Below are positions 23,372 through 31,518 of a stretch of 39,840 nucleotides of DNA, one piece after another. The stretch is from Deltaproteobacteria bacterium. Its GTDB lineage: Bacteria; Myxococcota_A; UBA796; UBA9615. The notes under the pieces are model-generated. The model did no database searches. It was not told where the DNA came from and was given only the letters and a program-made list of their open reading frames with translations. The position numbers and the translations under genes were made by a program. Positions within the stretch are counted from its first letter, which is position 1. Each line of letters begins with the position of its first letter. The DNA is taken from contig JAGSHC010000026.1 of NCBI GenBank assembly GCA_023954745.1, positions 1 to 39,840 on the forward strand. The letters run 5' to 3'.

Positions 23372-26300
23372 CTACTCCACGAGGAGCGGGCTCGCGTAGA
23401 TGGCCTGGAGTTCCTCCTTGAACGGCTCCACCAGTGGGTCCGGGTCCGCCAGCACCGCGTCCACGAGCTCGCCGTACCTCCCCAGACGGGCCGCGGACTC
23501 GAGGAGTCGGCGCGCGTTCTCCCCATCCCCATGCCCCTTCGTCGTGGGGCCCGGTGACCACTGCACCTGGGCGCGCCCCGAGAGGTCCAGGAGCTGGCCC
23601 ATCTTGGGGTAGGCGTCCTGCATGATCTCGAGAACGCGGCGGGTGTCCTTGTCCCGGAAGTCGAGGAGCACTGGGCCGGTGGCTGCCAGGCGGGTGCTCT
23701 CCGGTCCCAGCGGGCCAGTGCCGGTGGTGCGCGGACCGCGCGCCGAGAAGCCGCCGACGAAGACGGCGCGCAGCCCCTCTGCCACATCGGGCGGAAAGCG
23801 ACGGTCTTGGGTCCGGTCGAGGAACGAGAGAAGAAGTCTCTCCACCGAGGTGGCAGCGAGGCGGCTCCCCCAGTCTCGGGAGAGCCCCCGCTGCACCGAG
23901 GCCTCGTCGGACAAGGCACCGTCGAGCTCCTCATCCCAACGCATCAGAGCAGCCCCCAGCGCCTGGGTGGACTCCTCAGCCGGGAAGCCCGCGAGGTTCA
24001 GCCCGTTCTCGAGCAGGGCCGGGACCACGCGCCCAAAGGCGGCCGCGAGTCCACGGGCGAGGCTCGGCTCCGCCTGAGCCCCGTTCCCTCCCACTTGCGC
24101 CAGCAGCTCCCGGACGCGCTGGAGTTCGTCGGCGAGGGCCTCGGCATCCCAGAGCTGGCCAACCTCTGCAATGCGCAACCGAAGGAGCAGCAAGTCCCCC
24201 GCTTCCAGGGGCCGTCCGGCGAGGCGGGGTTCCGACGCCACGGAGTCCAGCACCGTCACGGCGTCCAGGTGCTTGCCCGCCCGAGCCAGCAGATCTCCTG
24301 CTCGGCGCGCTGCCAGACGCAGCCTCAGCGCGCTGCCCGACGTGCGCGCTGCATCCACTGCGCGCCGGGCAGCGTCCGCCGCGGCCTCGGAGGCGCCGGA
24401 GGCGTCCAGAGCCTGGGCTTCCAACTCGTGCAGGCGCGACGCCGGCGTCCTCTCACCCGGCGGGACCTCGGCGAGGGCGGTGAGAGCGTCGCCCCAGGCG
24501 CCACCCTCCAGGAAGCGCGCCGCTCGGTCTGCGAGGGCGTCCTCGGCGTCGATGCGTCGCGCCTCCTCAGCGACCCCAGCGCTGACGACGACCTCATCCG
24601 CCGTGCGGAGCGCGTCGAGAAGCGCCTGGGCGCGCTCGGGGAAGTCCGACGCGAAGGGCTCCAGCCGCCGCGCAGAGTCCCTGGTCACCCCCTTGAGGAT
24701 GGAGGGGATGGGCTCGTGGGCCAGCGCCAGCCGGTGGTACAGGCCCACATCCGACTCCGCGGGCACTTGCTCGAGGGCCAGGGAGTGGACCCGTGCGAGC
24801 CACGCCGCCTTGTCCGGGCGAAGCTGCGCCGCGGCGTAGGCGTACTGCCGCAGATCCTCCTGGTACTCCACGCGCTCTTCGGGAAGCGCCGAGGCGAGCG
24901 CGCCGTGCTCGGAGCCGTATCGCTGCTCGCCCCCATAGCTGCGGACGACAGCGCGCTCCTGGGCCAGGGCGTCGAAGACGAGGCGCGCGGGTGGCGGGTT
25001 GGCGAGTTCGATGGCCGGGTAGAGCACGGACTCGATGATCGTCGGGGTCACGTACATGCCCGCGAGCCCCGCGATGGCGACGGCCCGCACCGCCGTGGCC
25101 AGCTCGGGAGGATGAATCTCCAGGTGGTCCAGGATGCGACCGAAGAGGAACCCTCGGACGTACTCGTCCTTGACCCCCTGCACCGCGGCCTCGCGGGCTG
25201 ACTCCTCGACCGCGAGGACCCCTTCCTTGGCGAGCACCTTGGAGGCGAGACGCAGAGTGAACGGGCTGGTGCCCACCTGACTGAGGATCGCGGTGACCAG
25301 CCCCTGGTCGAGCATCGCAGCCGCTTCGGGGTTCCTGTACTGAACCATGCGGCGCAGCAGGCCGCGCGCGTGGGCCTCCTCGAGCCCTGCGATGCGGTGT
25401 TGGCGCTGGTGTGCCAGGTCCCTGGCCTCCGACGTCCCGCAGCGGGCGAACACTCCATCCTCGGACGCGCGGCCGCTGAGCACGAGCTTGAGGGGGAGAG
25501 CGAAGGAGAGCTCGTAGAACAGGTCGAGCAGATCGGCGGTGGCGGCGTCACCAGCCCTCTGCACCCGCTCCCAGGTGTCGACCACGAGCAGGAGCGGACG
25601 CCCCTCCCCCGCGTCGCGCAGGACCTTCCCCAGCAGCGACACCCCGCCGCGGACGCCGCCCTTGACCCGCTGCTCCTCCCCCGGCTCGAGCAGCGGCCGA
25701 AGCACGCGCGCGTGCCGCGGAAACTGCGCCGCCACCTGGATCGCGAGGGCCCGGAGCACCAGCTCGGGGCGGGCGCGCCAGAGCTCGGGACCATCGAGGT
25801 CGAGCAGGGCCCACGGCTGGTCGGGCTCGGTCGTGTACATCAGGTGCAGGAACGCGCTGACCACCGTCGACTTGCCCATGCCCCCGATGCCCACCAACTG
25901 GAGCGGAGGGTCCGACTCGAGGGCTCCCCCCGCCCGGGGGGGCGCGGCCAGGTAGTCGCTGAGGGCAAACAACTGGGGGTCACGCCCCACCACGTCCACC
26001 TCGCCCTCGAGATTGCGAGGGAGGAACTCGAGCAGCGGCCGGACACGCGCCAGCACCCGCAGGCGACCACGAAGCTGCTCCTCCTCGGGGCCCAACTCGA
26101 GTCGGCGCTTCCGCAGTTGTCCTTGCACGGCCTCGAACCAGGAACGAACCCGAAGCATCTCGAGGGCCTGGGACTCGGTCAGTTCGTCAGGGTCGCAGGG
26201 CCGCTCGAGGATGAGGTTGTCGAGGGCCCACTGCAGCGGATCCGCGTCCCGGGGCGCCACCGGGACCTTCTTGCGCGCCCGCCGAAGGGCGACGTTTCCG

Positions 26301-26557
26301 TTGCGACGGACCAAGCGCGTGAGGATGCGGACGCGCTCCCGACGTCGCAGGCGGTGCGCGGCGTCGGGGTCGGCGTCGGGGCCGATGAGGACGTCGAGCA
26401 GCCCTGGGGGATGGGGCTTCGGCAGGTCACGGACTCGGAAGGTGCCGCTCACCGCCGCCACCTCGGCAGCCCGGCTCTGCATCACCGGACGCCGGACAGT
26501 GCGACGCTGGGCGCGGGCCTCTCGCCAGCCCGCGGGATCCTTGGGGCGCGCTCTCAT
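23372..26557 (-). CDS. STAND-type NTPase with C-terminal EAD1-like adaptor domain
   Basis: A 1061-residue protein. A basic, helical N-terminus (1-200) leads into a NACHT/AP-ATPase-like NTPase: VDVVGRD, Walker A VGIGGMGKSTV (Lys229), Walker B LLLVVDTWE (Asp327), a sensor-like LKLVLSGR and winged-helix region. Residues about 600-880 are Ala-rich helical repeats resembling TPR (alternating Ala/Leu/Arg), the likely sensor. The last 100 residues hold a VQW motif, then GRYGELVDAVL and a DPDP turn, matching in register the adaptor domain of the EAD-protease at 27714. Start ATG overlaps the stop of the EAD-ATPase (ATGA), so the two are coupled. Such proteins act as NLR-like intracellular sensors that oligomerise. 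Confidence 0.88.
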   Translation of the reverse strand: MRARPKDPAGWREARAQRRTVRRPVMQSRAAEVAAVSGTFRVRDLPKPHPPGLLDVLIGPDADPDAAHRLRRRERVRILTRLVRRNGNVALRRARKKVPVAPRDADPLQWALDNLILERPCDPDELTESQALEMLRVRSWFEAVQGQLRKRRLELGPEEEQLRGRLRVLARVRPLLEFLPRNLEGEVDVVGRDPQLFALSDYLAAPPRAGGALESDPPLQLVGIGGMGKSTVVSAFLHLMYTTEPDQPWALLDLDGPELWRARPELVLRALAIQVAAQFPRHARVLRPLLEPGEEQRVKGGVRGGVSLLGKVLRDAGEGRPLLLVVDTWERVQRAGDAATADLLDLFYELSFALPLKLVLSGRASEDGVFARCGTSEARDLAHQRQHRIAGLEEAHARGLLRRMVQYRNPEAAAMLDQGLVTAILSQVGTSPFTLRLASKVLAKEGVLAVEESAREAAVQGVKDEYVRGFLFGRILDHLEIHPPELATAVRAVAIAGLAGMYVTPTIIESVLYPAIELANPPPARLVFDALAQERAVVRSYGGEQRYGSEHGALASALPEERVEYQEDLRQYAYAAAQLRPDKAAWLARVHSLALEQVPAESDVGLYHRLALAHEPIPSILKGVTRDSARRLEPFASDFPERAQALLDALRTADEVVVSAGVAEEARRIDAEDALADRAARFLEGGAWGDALTALAEVPPGERTPASRLHELEAQALDASGASEAAADAARRAVDAARTSGSALRLRLAARRAGDLLARAGKHLDAVTVLDSVASEPRLAGRPLEAGDLLLLRLRIAEVGQLWDAEALADELQRVRELLAQVGGNGAQAEPSLARGLAAAFGRVVPALLENGLNLAGFPAEESTQALGAALMRWDEELDGALSDEASVQRGLSRDWGSRLAATSVERLLLSFLDRTQDRRFPPDVAEGLRAVFVGGFSARGPRTTGTGPLGPESTRLAATGPVLLDFRDKDTRRVLEIMQDAYPKMGQLLDLSGRAQVQWSPGPTTKGHGDGENARRLLESAARLGRYGELVDAVLADPDPLVEPFKEELQAIYASPLLVE

Positions 26558-27612
26558 GCGAAGAACCCGTTCTCCTCGAGCAGCACGAACAGCTCCTCGT
26601 GCGGTTGCGCGTCCGGCGGGGGAACCATGCAGGCCGCGGGATCGGGAAAGAGCGCGTCCAGCCGGGCGCGCAACGCCGTGTCGTCCTGGACCTCACAGCC
26701 CTTCTCGGCCAGGGCGCCCCGCAGCCACTCTTCCGCTCGATCGCGATGCACACCCTCCGGCCGGTCCATCGCCGCGACGAAGCGCAGGTCGGGAGGAGCA
26801 TCCGCCGGGGAGCCCGCGAGCACCAGACGCACGCGAATGCAGTCGTCGCGCACGAGGGTGTCGATGAGCGCAGCGAGGAGCATCCCCATGGAGGGGGTGA
26901 GCACGTCGTCGGCGCTGTCGATGAAGAACCAGGTCAGGGGCCCCTCGCCCTTCGCCCCGAGCTTGAGCCGGGAGCGCAGGGTGTTGAGACCTGCCTTCAG
27001 CGTGGTCTCCGTGCCAGAGAGGTCCACCCGCTCGAGGCCGAGAGCATCGGTGATGAAGTCGCACACCTGCATGTGCCCGTCTACGCCTTCGTAGTCCTCC
27101 AGATCGATGCTGTGCTCGACGTCGACCACTTCGCACAGATAGTTCTCACTCCAACTCTTGCCCGTCTCCGGGTCCCCGAGGAGCACGAGCACCGGCTTGC
27201 CTCCGGGGGCATCCATGGCGCGGACTGCGTCCCGGTAGGCCCGGCGATCCACGAAGGGACGGCCACCGGCGAGGAAGTGGGGGAGGTCGTGAGGGCTCGG
27301 CGCGCCCGTGGGTGGCGCGGCGCTCGCGGCGGCTCCCCAGCGCGACCGGACATGGGCGACGATCGAGGAGCCGGTTGGCTTCTGTTGCTCGACGCGCGCA
27401 AGAAACTGAAGGAACACCGCTTCGCCTTGCGCCACGATCTTGCTGGCAACCTCCACACAGATGCTGTGAGCGGGCTGCTCCCAGAACACCTGGTTGGCAC
27501 AGCCGAACTCGTCCGACAGGACCTTCAGAGCGTGGGTCGGCACAAAGCCACCGAGCACGACGAACAGCCGCTCCAGTGCCTCGGCGAGCTGTGTCTCGGC
27601 CTCCGTCGGCAT
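26554..27612 (-). CDS. EAD1-like adaptor fused to P-loop ATPase
   Basis: A 352-residue protein (ATG 27612, with a G-rich AGGGGGAG site just upstream; a GTG three bases earlier is alternative). Residues 1-80 are an EAD1-like helical adaptor domain, with QVFWEQP and an AQG turn 16 residues after the QP. Residues 115-350 form a P-loop ATPase: GDPETGKS Walker A (146-153), LTWFFIDSADD Walker B (Asp232), then a sensor segment VRLVLAGSP. The domain closely resembles the one at the start of the divergent protease. It precedes, and overlaps by four bases, the STAND gene, forming a two-gene operon. Confidence 0.82.
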   Translation of the reverse strand: MPTEAETQLAEALERLFVVLGGFVPTHALKVLSDEFGCANQVFWEQPAHSICVEVASKIVAQGEAVFLQFLARVEQQKPTGSSIVAHVRSRWGAAASAAPPTGAPSPHDLPHFLAGGRPFVDRRAYRDAVRAMDAPGGKPVLVLLGDPETGKSWSENYLCEVVDVEHSIDLEDYEGVDGHMQVCDFITDALGLERVDLSGTETTLKAGLNTLRSRLKLGAKGEGPLTWFFIDSADDVLTPSMGMLLAALIDTLVRDDCIRVRLVLAGSPADAPPDLRFVAAMDRPEGVHRDRAEEWLRGALAEKGCEVQDDTALRARLDALFPDPAACMVPPPDAQPHEELFVLLEENGFFA

Positions 27613-27628
27613 CACTCCCCCTGCCGCC

Positions 27629-27634
27629 AGTATA
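27629..27634 (-). promoter_or_regulatory. Candidate -10 box for the EAD-ATPase/STAND operon
   Basis: TATACT on the minus strand lies 17 bases before the ATG at 27612, so transcription would start close to the ribosome binding site. No good -35 box is visible at 16-18 bases. It sits in the 101-base divergent gap shared with the EAD-protease gene. Confidence 0.35.
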
Positions 27635-27713
27635 CGAAGGGGCCGTGGTCGATCGATAGGCGTGTTCTTGGTAGAAGACTGGTCGCGGGGTGCGCTCCGT
27701 TCGGGGGATCTTC

Positions 27714-29168
27714 ATGAACACAGCGGACCTTCTCGCCAGTCTGTTCACGGCTTCGGCCCTCCAGAGCTTGTTGGGCGCGGACCCGGCGCTCCAGGCGCTG
27801 AGCAATCACGTCGCCTGGGGCCAGCCCATGGCCCAGGTGGCCTTCTCCGTCTCCCAGGTTGCGGAGGCGCAGGGCTACACCGAGGAGCTGTACGAGGCGA
27901 TCCTGCGAAGTCACCCGAAGCGGGACCGCGAGATTCGGGAGAGCGCCCGCCGCGCGGGGGTGTGGGGCTTGCTCGCGTCGGGGACCCTGCGCGCCCTCGA
28001 CTTCTGGATCGGGCAGACGGGACCGCACAACGTGTACGGACCCCGCCGCGCCCTCGCCCAAACCGCCGGCCTCCCGGTGCTCCAAGACCCCAAGACCCCG
28101 ACCCATCCGAAGCAGCTCCTGCTCGACGCCAACGCGCGCTCCCCCAATGAGCAGTCCCGAGAACAGCTGGCTCAGTTCATCTACGCCCTCGTCGAGATCA
28201 AGGGCGTGCGGGCCTCCTTCGACGCGGGCGGCGAGTCCATTCCCTACGACGCGCTGGTGGAGCTCGGGGTGAGCCATCCCGCCGCCACCTCAGGGCCCGC
28301 GCCCGCCGCCGCCATGGGAAGTTGGACCGTGGACGCCGCCGACGCCCGCCCCGAGAACATCGAGGTGCAAGAAGCGACGACCGTCAGCGAGACGGGGTTC
28401 CTCGACTTCGCGTTCCTCGCCAACGGCGCCGCAGCCGGCGCGACGGTGGCTCGGGTGGTGACGCGCCGCGTGGAGAGCGGCCAGGAGACCGGCAAGGGCG
28501 GCACTGGGAGCGGATTCCTGCTCAAGCCGGGGCTGTTCCTCACCAACCATCACGTGGTGAACGCCCGGGGCGCCCGCGAGCCGGATGCGTCCGCCGACGA
28601 CCTCGAGGCGCAGACCAAGCTGATGGTGGTCGAGTTCGACGTGGACTCGGACACCGCCGATGGGACCAAGGTCCTCGGCGGCACCTTGCTCGCCTGGCAC
28701 CCCCGCAACACGCGTAGCCGCAAGGACGGGCTGGACTTCGCCCTCGTGGAGCTCACCGGGCCCCCACTCCCCGACGGCTCCTCCCGCGATGCCCTGGTGC
28801 GTGAGATGCGGTCCGCCGACCGACCCATGAAGACCACCGACGCCATCAACTGCATCCAACACCCCGGCGGGCAGGAGAAGCAGTTGGCGCTGCGCAGCAA
28901 CCAGCTCCAGGAGTCGGGCCCGACCGCGCTGCGCTACTACACCAACACGGAGCCGGGCTCGTCGGGCTCCCCGCTGTTCGACGACGACTGGCGGGTGGTG
29001 GGGCTGCACCGCGCCGCCATCGCGCGCGACACCAGCTACCAGGGCAAGACGCGCGAGACCCTCAATGTGGGCACCCCCATCCACGAGATCTTGGAGTCCC
29101 TACGCAGCGGGGACGCCGAAGAGACAGACGGCGGCATCGCGCGAGCGAAAGCGCTCCTGGGTCTCTGA
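27714..29168 (+). CDS. EAD1-like adaptor fused to trypsin-like serine protease
   Basis: A 484-residue protein, ATG 27714, GGGGGA upstream. Residues 1-75 are an EAD1-like helical adaptor domain: HVAWGQP, AEAQGYTEELYEAIL, SHPKR. Residues 76-190 are helical and unassigned. Residues 240-460 form a trypsin-like protease with His280 (LTNHHVV), Asp341 (GLDFALVEL) and Ser417 (PGSSGSPLF). No signal peptide, so it acts in the cytoplasm. It is divergent from the EAD-ATPase and STAND operon. Known biology: EADs bring effector proteases to NTPase sensors through like-with-like contacts, and activated proteases cleave host or other targets. Confidence 0.9.
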   Translation: MNTADLLASLFTASALQSLLGADPALQALSNHVAWGQPMAQVAFSVSQVAEAQGYTEELYEAILRSHPKRDREIRESARRAGVWGLLASGTLRALDFWIGQTGPHNVYGPRRALAQTAGLPVLQDPKTPTHPKQLLLDANARSPNEQSREQLAQFIYALVEIKGVRASFDAGGESIPYDALVELGVSHPAATSGPAPAAAMGSWTVDAADARPENIEVQEATTVSETGFLDFAFLANGAAAGATVARVVTRRVESGQETGKGGTGSGFLLKPGLFLTNHHVVNARGAREPDASADDLEAQTKLMVVEFDVDSDTADGTKVLGGTLLAWHPRNTRSRKDGLDFALVELTGPPLPDGSSRDALVREMRSADRPMKTTDAINCIQHPGGQEKQLALRSNQLQESGPTALRYYTNTEPGSSGSPLFDDDWRVVGLHRAAIARDTSYQGKTRETLNVGTPIHEILESLRSGDAEETDGGIARAKALLGL

Positions 29169-29330
29169 ACGCAAGACGGTCGGGCACCCACTCGGCGAGG
29201 TTTGCGTCGTCGAGCCGCTCGAGGAGGGGCCTGAGGAGGTCGCCTCGCGGCCCCGGCCACCGAAGGGCCTGCACCGGGAGCGCCGGCACGGGGAGGTCCT
29301 CGCGACTTCGGCGTCTCTGGAGAGATTTCC
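29169..29330 (-). other. Gap with a protein-like but start-less minus frame; no gene called
   Basis: Between the protease stop and the sigma-factor promoter, one minus-strand frame encodes a helical-looking stretch (PRGDLLRPLLERLDDANL, then AEWVPDRLAFR). It is continuous with a shadow frame over the sigma factor and has no convincing start. A decayed gene is possible, but chance coding in GC-rich DNA is as likely. Confidence 0.2.
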
Positions 29331-29358
29331 GGTTAACACTTCGTGCCCTCGGTTCGTC
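29331..29358 (+). promoter_or_regulatory. ECF-sigma-type promoter upstream of the sigma-factor gene
   Basis: GGTTAACA (29331-29338) resembles an ECF -35 element and CGTC (29355-29358) an ECF -10 element, separated by 16 bases. Transcription would begin about 35 bases before ATG 29401. The placement suggests that the sigma factor activates its own gene. Confidence 0.5.
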
Positions 29359-29400
29359 TTCCCCCCGATGACGACTCCCGCCCTTCGTAGAGTGCGCAGC

Positions 29401-29937
29401 ATGGCCGAGGAACGCCCCTCCCCGACGCGCGCTCCGGACTCCCTCGAGTTCGTCCTGGCTGCGCAGGCGGGTGACCGGGCGGCCTTCGACGCGCTCCATC
29501 GCCTCTATCGCTCGATGGTGCACGCCACGCTCATCGTGCGCATCGGCGCCAGTGAGGCCGAGGACGTGATGCAGGAAGCGTTCGTGACTGCATGGCTGAG
29601 CCTCCCGGATCTGCGCGACCCAGCGGCCTTCGGGCCGTGGCTTCAGAGCATCGCCCGGGCCAAGGCGACGGACCGGCTTCGGCGACGAAAGAAGACGGTG
29701 CCGCTGCCCGAGACCCTGTCGGTGCCGCCGCGGCTGACTCTGGAGGCTCGGGAGGCCCTCGCCGCGCTGGCACGCATGCCCTCCCATTTGAGCGAGCCTC
29801 TGGCGATGCGTCTGCTGGAGGGGATGACGGGGCCGGAGATCGCCGATGCGACGGGTCTGACCCACGGTTCGGTGCGGGTGACACTCCATCGCGCCATGAA
29901 GCGGCTCCGCGAGGAGTTGGAGGTGTCTCATGACTGA
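29401..29937 (+). CDS. ECF-family RNA polymerase sigma factor
   Basis: A 178-residue protein with sigma region 2 (about 20-90: FDALHRLYRSMVHATL, EAEDVMQEAFVTAWLSL, WLQSIARAKATDRLRRR) and region 4 (about 115-170: a helix-turn-helix with MTGPEIADATGLTHGSVRVTLHRAMKRL). Region 1.1 and region 3 are absent, as usual in the ECF group. ATG 29401 is used; ATG 29368 in frame would add 11 residues but overlaps the expected transcript start. Its last eight bases overlap the next gene, the probable anti-sigma factor. No DUF-type C-terminal extension is present. Confidence 0.92.
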   Translation: MAEERPSPTRAPDSLEFVLAAQAGDRAAFDALHRLYRSMVHATLIVRIGASEAEDVMQEAFVTAWLSLPDLRDPAAFGPWLQSIARAKATDRLRRRKKTVPLPETLSVPPRLTLEAREALAALARMPSHLSEPLAMRLLEGMTGPEIADATGLTHGSVRVTLHRAMKRLREELEVSHD

Positions 29938-31399
29938 GCGCGACCCCCTCTTCGATGGAACGCCTGGCCTCCCTGAGGTGGACCGGCTCCAGTCGCTGCT
30001 CGCTCCGCTGAAGACAGAGGTGGCGCCACCGCCCTTGCCCTCGCGGGCGCCGTGGTGGAGACGGCCGTCCGTCCTTTCTGCCGCCGCAACCCTGGCCGCC
30101 GGGCTCGTGCTCACTGTGCTGGTCGCCGGACCGGAGCACAGCGAGGTCGGCGACGCTCGCCAGCTGACCCCACCCGCCCCGGCCATTGGGGGCGCTGGCC
30201 AGGACCGGAGCCTGGAGCGCGCCGGGACCACGGAGCCGGCCGACTTCGCGCCGACCACCAGCCGCCCAGAAGACAAAAGGAAGCCTGTCCCCCGGGAGGG
30301 TCAACGCGGCGGGGGCGGAGAGGACGTCGCTCCGCGCTCGACGGCGCCTCCCGCGGGCGAGCCGGAGTACATGCCGTTGGGAGCAGCCCCGGTGGAGCTG
30401 CTCACGCACCACGAGGGCAACGTCCACCACCCACAGATGTCTCCCGACGGGAGCGAGCTCGTCTACGAGGTGCACTATCCGGCCGAGAAGCGCACGGAGC
30501 TCTGGCTCGCTGGCATGGAGGGACGAGCCCTCGCTGGTGACCCGGTGATGCTGGTCCCCAAGTCCCTCGGCGACCCGTCACCCGATGGCAGCGGCAAGCG
30601 CAGCGCACATTCGTTTGGCTGGGCGCCGACGGGCTCGCCCCACAAGTACGCCTACACCGTGCGCGACTCCGACGGAAGCCAGCAGGTCTACATCGACGAG
30701 TGGTCAGGCCTGATCGCCGAGGGCGTGAACAGGACCCCCACCTGGGACCCCACGGAGGCGCGCTTCGTGTTCACCAGCAACCGCACCGGCAGGGGCGACC
30801 TCTACCTCTGGGACGGCGGCGCCGAGCTTCAGCTCACCTTCGACGAGACCCACGCCGAGCTCTATCCCTCCTGGGCTCCAGCCGGCAACAAGATCGCCTT
30901 CGTGCGCGCTGGAAGGGGGCAGAGCCAGGTGATGGTCCTGGATGTGCACCACCTCAACTCGGTCCCCCTGGTGAACTTCTCCGGCAAGGACAGCACGCGC
31001 CCCTCCTTCTCCCCGGACGGAGGGAGGGTCGCGTTCCTCTCCAACAAGGGCACCGACTCGGTGATGAGGTTCGGGCTCTGGGTGGTCGAGGCGAAGCCAG
31101 GCTCCACCGCCCGGAACATCGGGCGGAGCGTACGGATTCCGAGCCGGGGCGCTCTCAGCTGGACCCCCGACGGTCGCGGCCTCATCGGGGTCATCGACGC
31201 CCCGGAGCAAGGTGACCCCATCGCCATCTTCCCCATCGATGGAGGGCCTCCGCGGATCGTGAGCACCGGCACGGTGCGAAACCGCGACCCCCGACTGCAC
31301 GTAGTGGATGATGCCTGGCGGCTCCTCTTCACCAGCCAGGAGGCCGTGGCCTCAGACCGCGACTGGCACCGCATGTTCGTCTACGACATCCCCCGCTGA
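29930..31399 (+). CDS. Membrane-anchored beta-propeller (PD40/TolB-like) protein, probable anti-sigma factor
   Basis: A 489-residue protein overlapping the sigma gene by eight bases. Residues 1-45 are a short cytoplasmic part without a zinc-binding HxxxCxxC anti-sigma motif; residues about 47-67 are one membrane helix; a Pro/Arg-rich linker follows, then from about 145 a periplasmic propeller with several PD40/WD-like blades (HHPQMSPDGSELVYEV, RTPTWDPTEARFVFTSNRTG, YPSWAPAGNKIAFVRAG, RPSFSPDGGRVAFLSN). Order and overlap mark it as the partner that holds the sigma factor at the membrane and senses an envelope signal; this is inferred, as no canonical anti-sigma domain is visible. Confidence 0.72.
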   Translation: MTERDPLFDGTPGLPEVDRLQSLLAPLKTEVAPPPLPSRAPWWRRPSVLSAAATLAAGLVLTVLVAGPEHSEVGDARQLTPPAPAIGGAGQDRSLERAGTTEPADFAPTTSRPEDKRKPVPREGQRGGGGEDVAPRSTAPPAGEPEYMPLGAAPVELLTHHEGNVHHPQMSPDGSELVYEVHYPAEKRTELWLAGMEGRALAGDPVMLVPKSLGDPSPDGSGKRSAHSFGWAPTGSPHKYAYTVRDSDGSQQVYIDEWSGLIAEGVNRTPTWDPTEARFVFTSNRTGRGDLYLWDGGAELQLTFDETHAELYPSWAPAGNKIAFVRAGRGQSQVMVLDVHHLNSVPLVNFSGKDSTRPSFSPDGGRVAFLSNKGTDSVMRFGLWVVEAKPGSTARNIGRSVRIPSRGALSWTPDGRGLIGVIDAPEQGDPIAIFPIDGGPPRIVSTGTVRNRDPRLHVVDDAWRLLFTSQEAVASDRDWHRMFVYDIPR

Positions 31400-31518
31400 G
31401 GGCACGTCAGGCCCACGAGGACCCAGGCCGCACCCCGCGAACGCGCCAGGCGCACCCCGGACGCCCCCGTCTGACAATGGTCATTGCCCCCACCTCCGCA
31501 GACAGGCCCCATGGAGGG

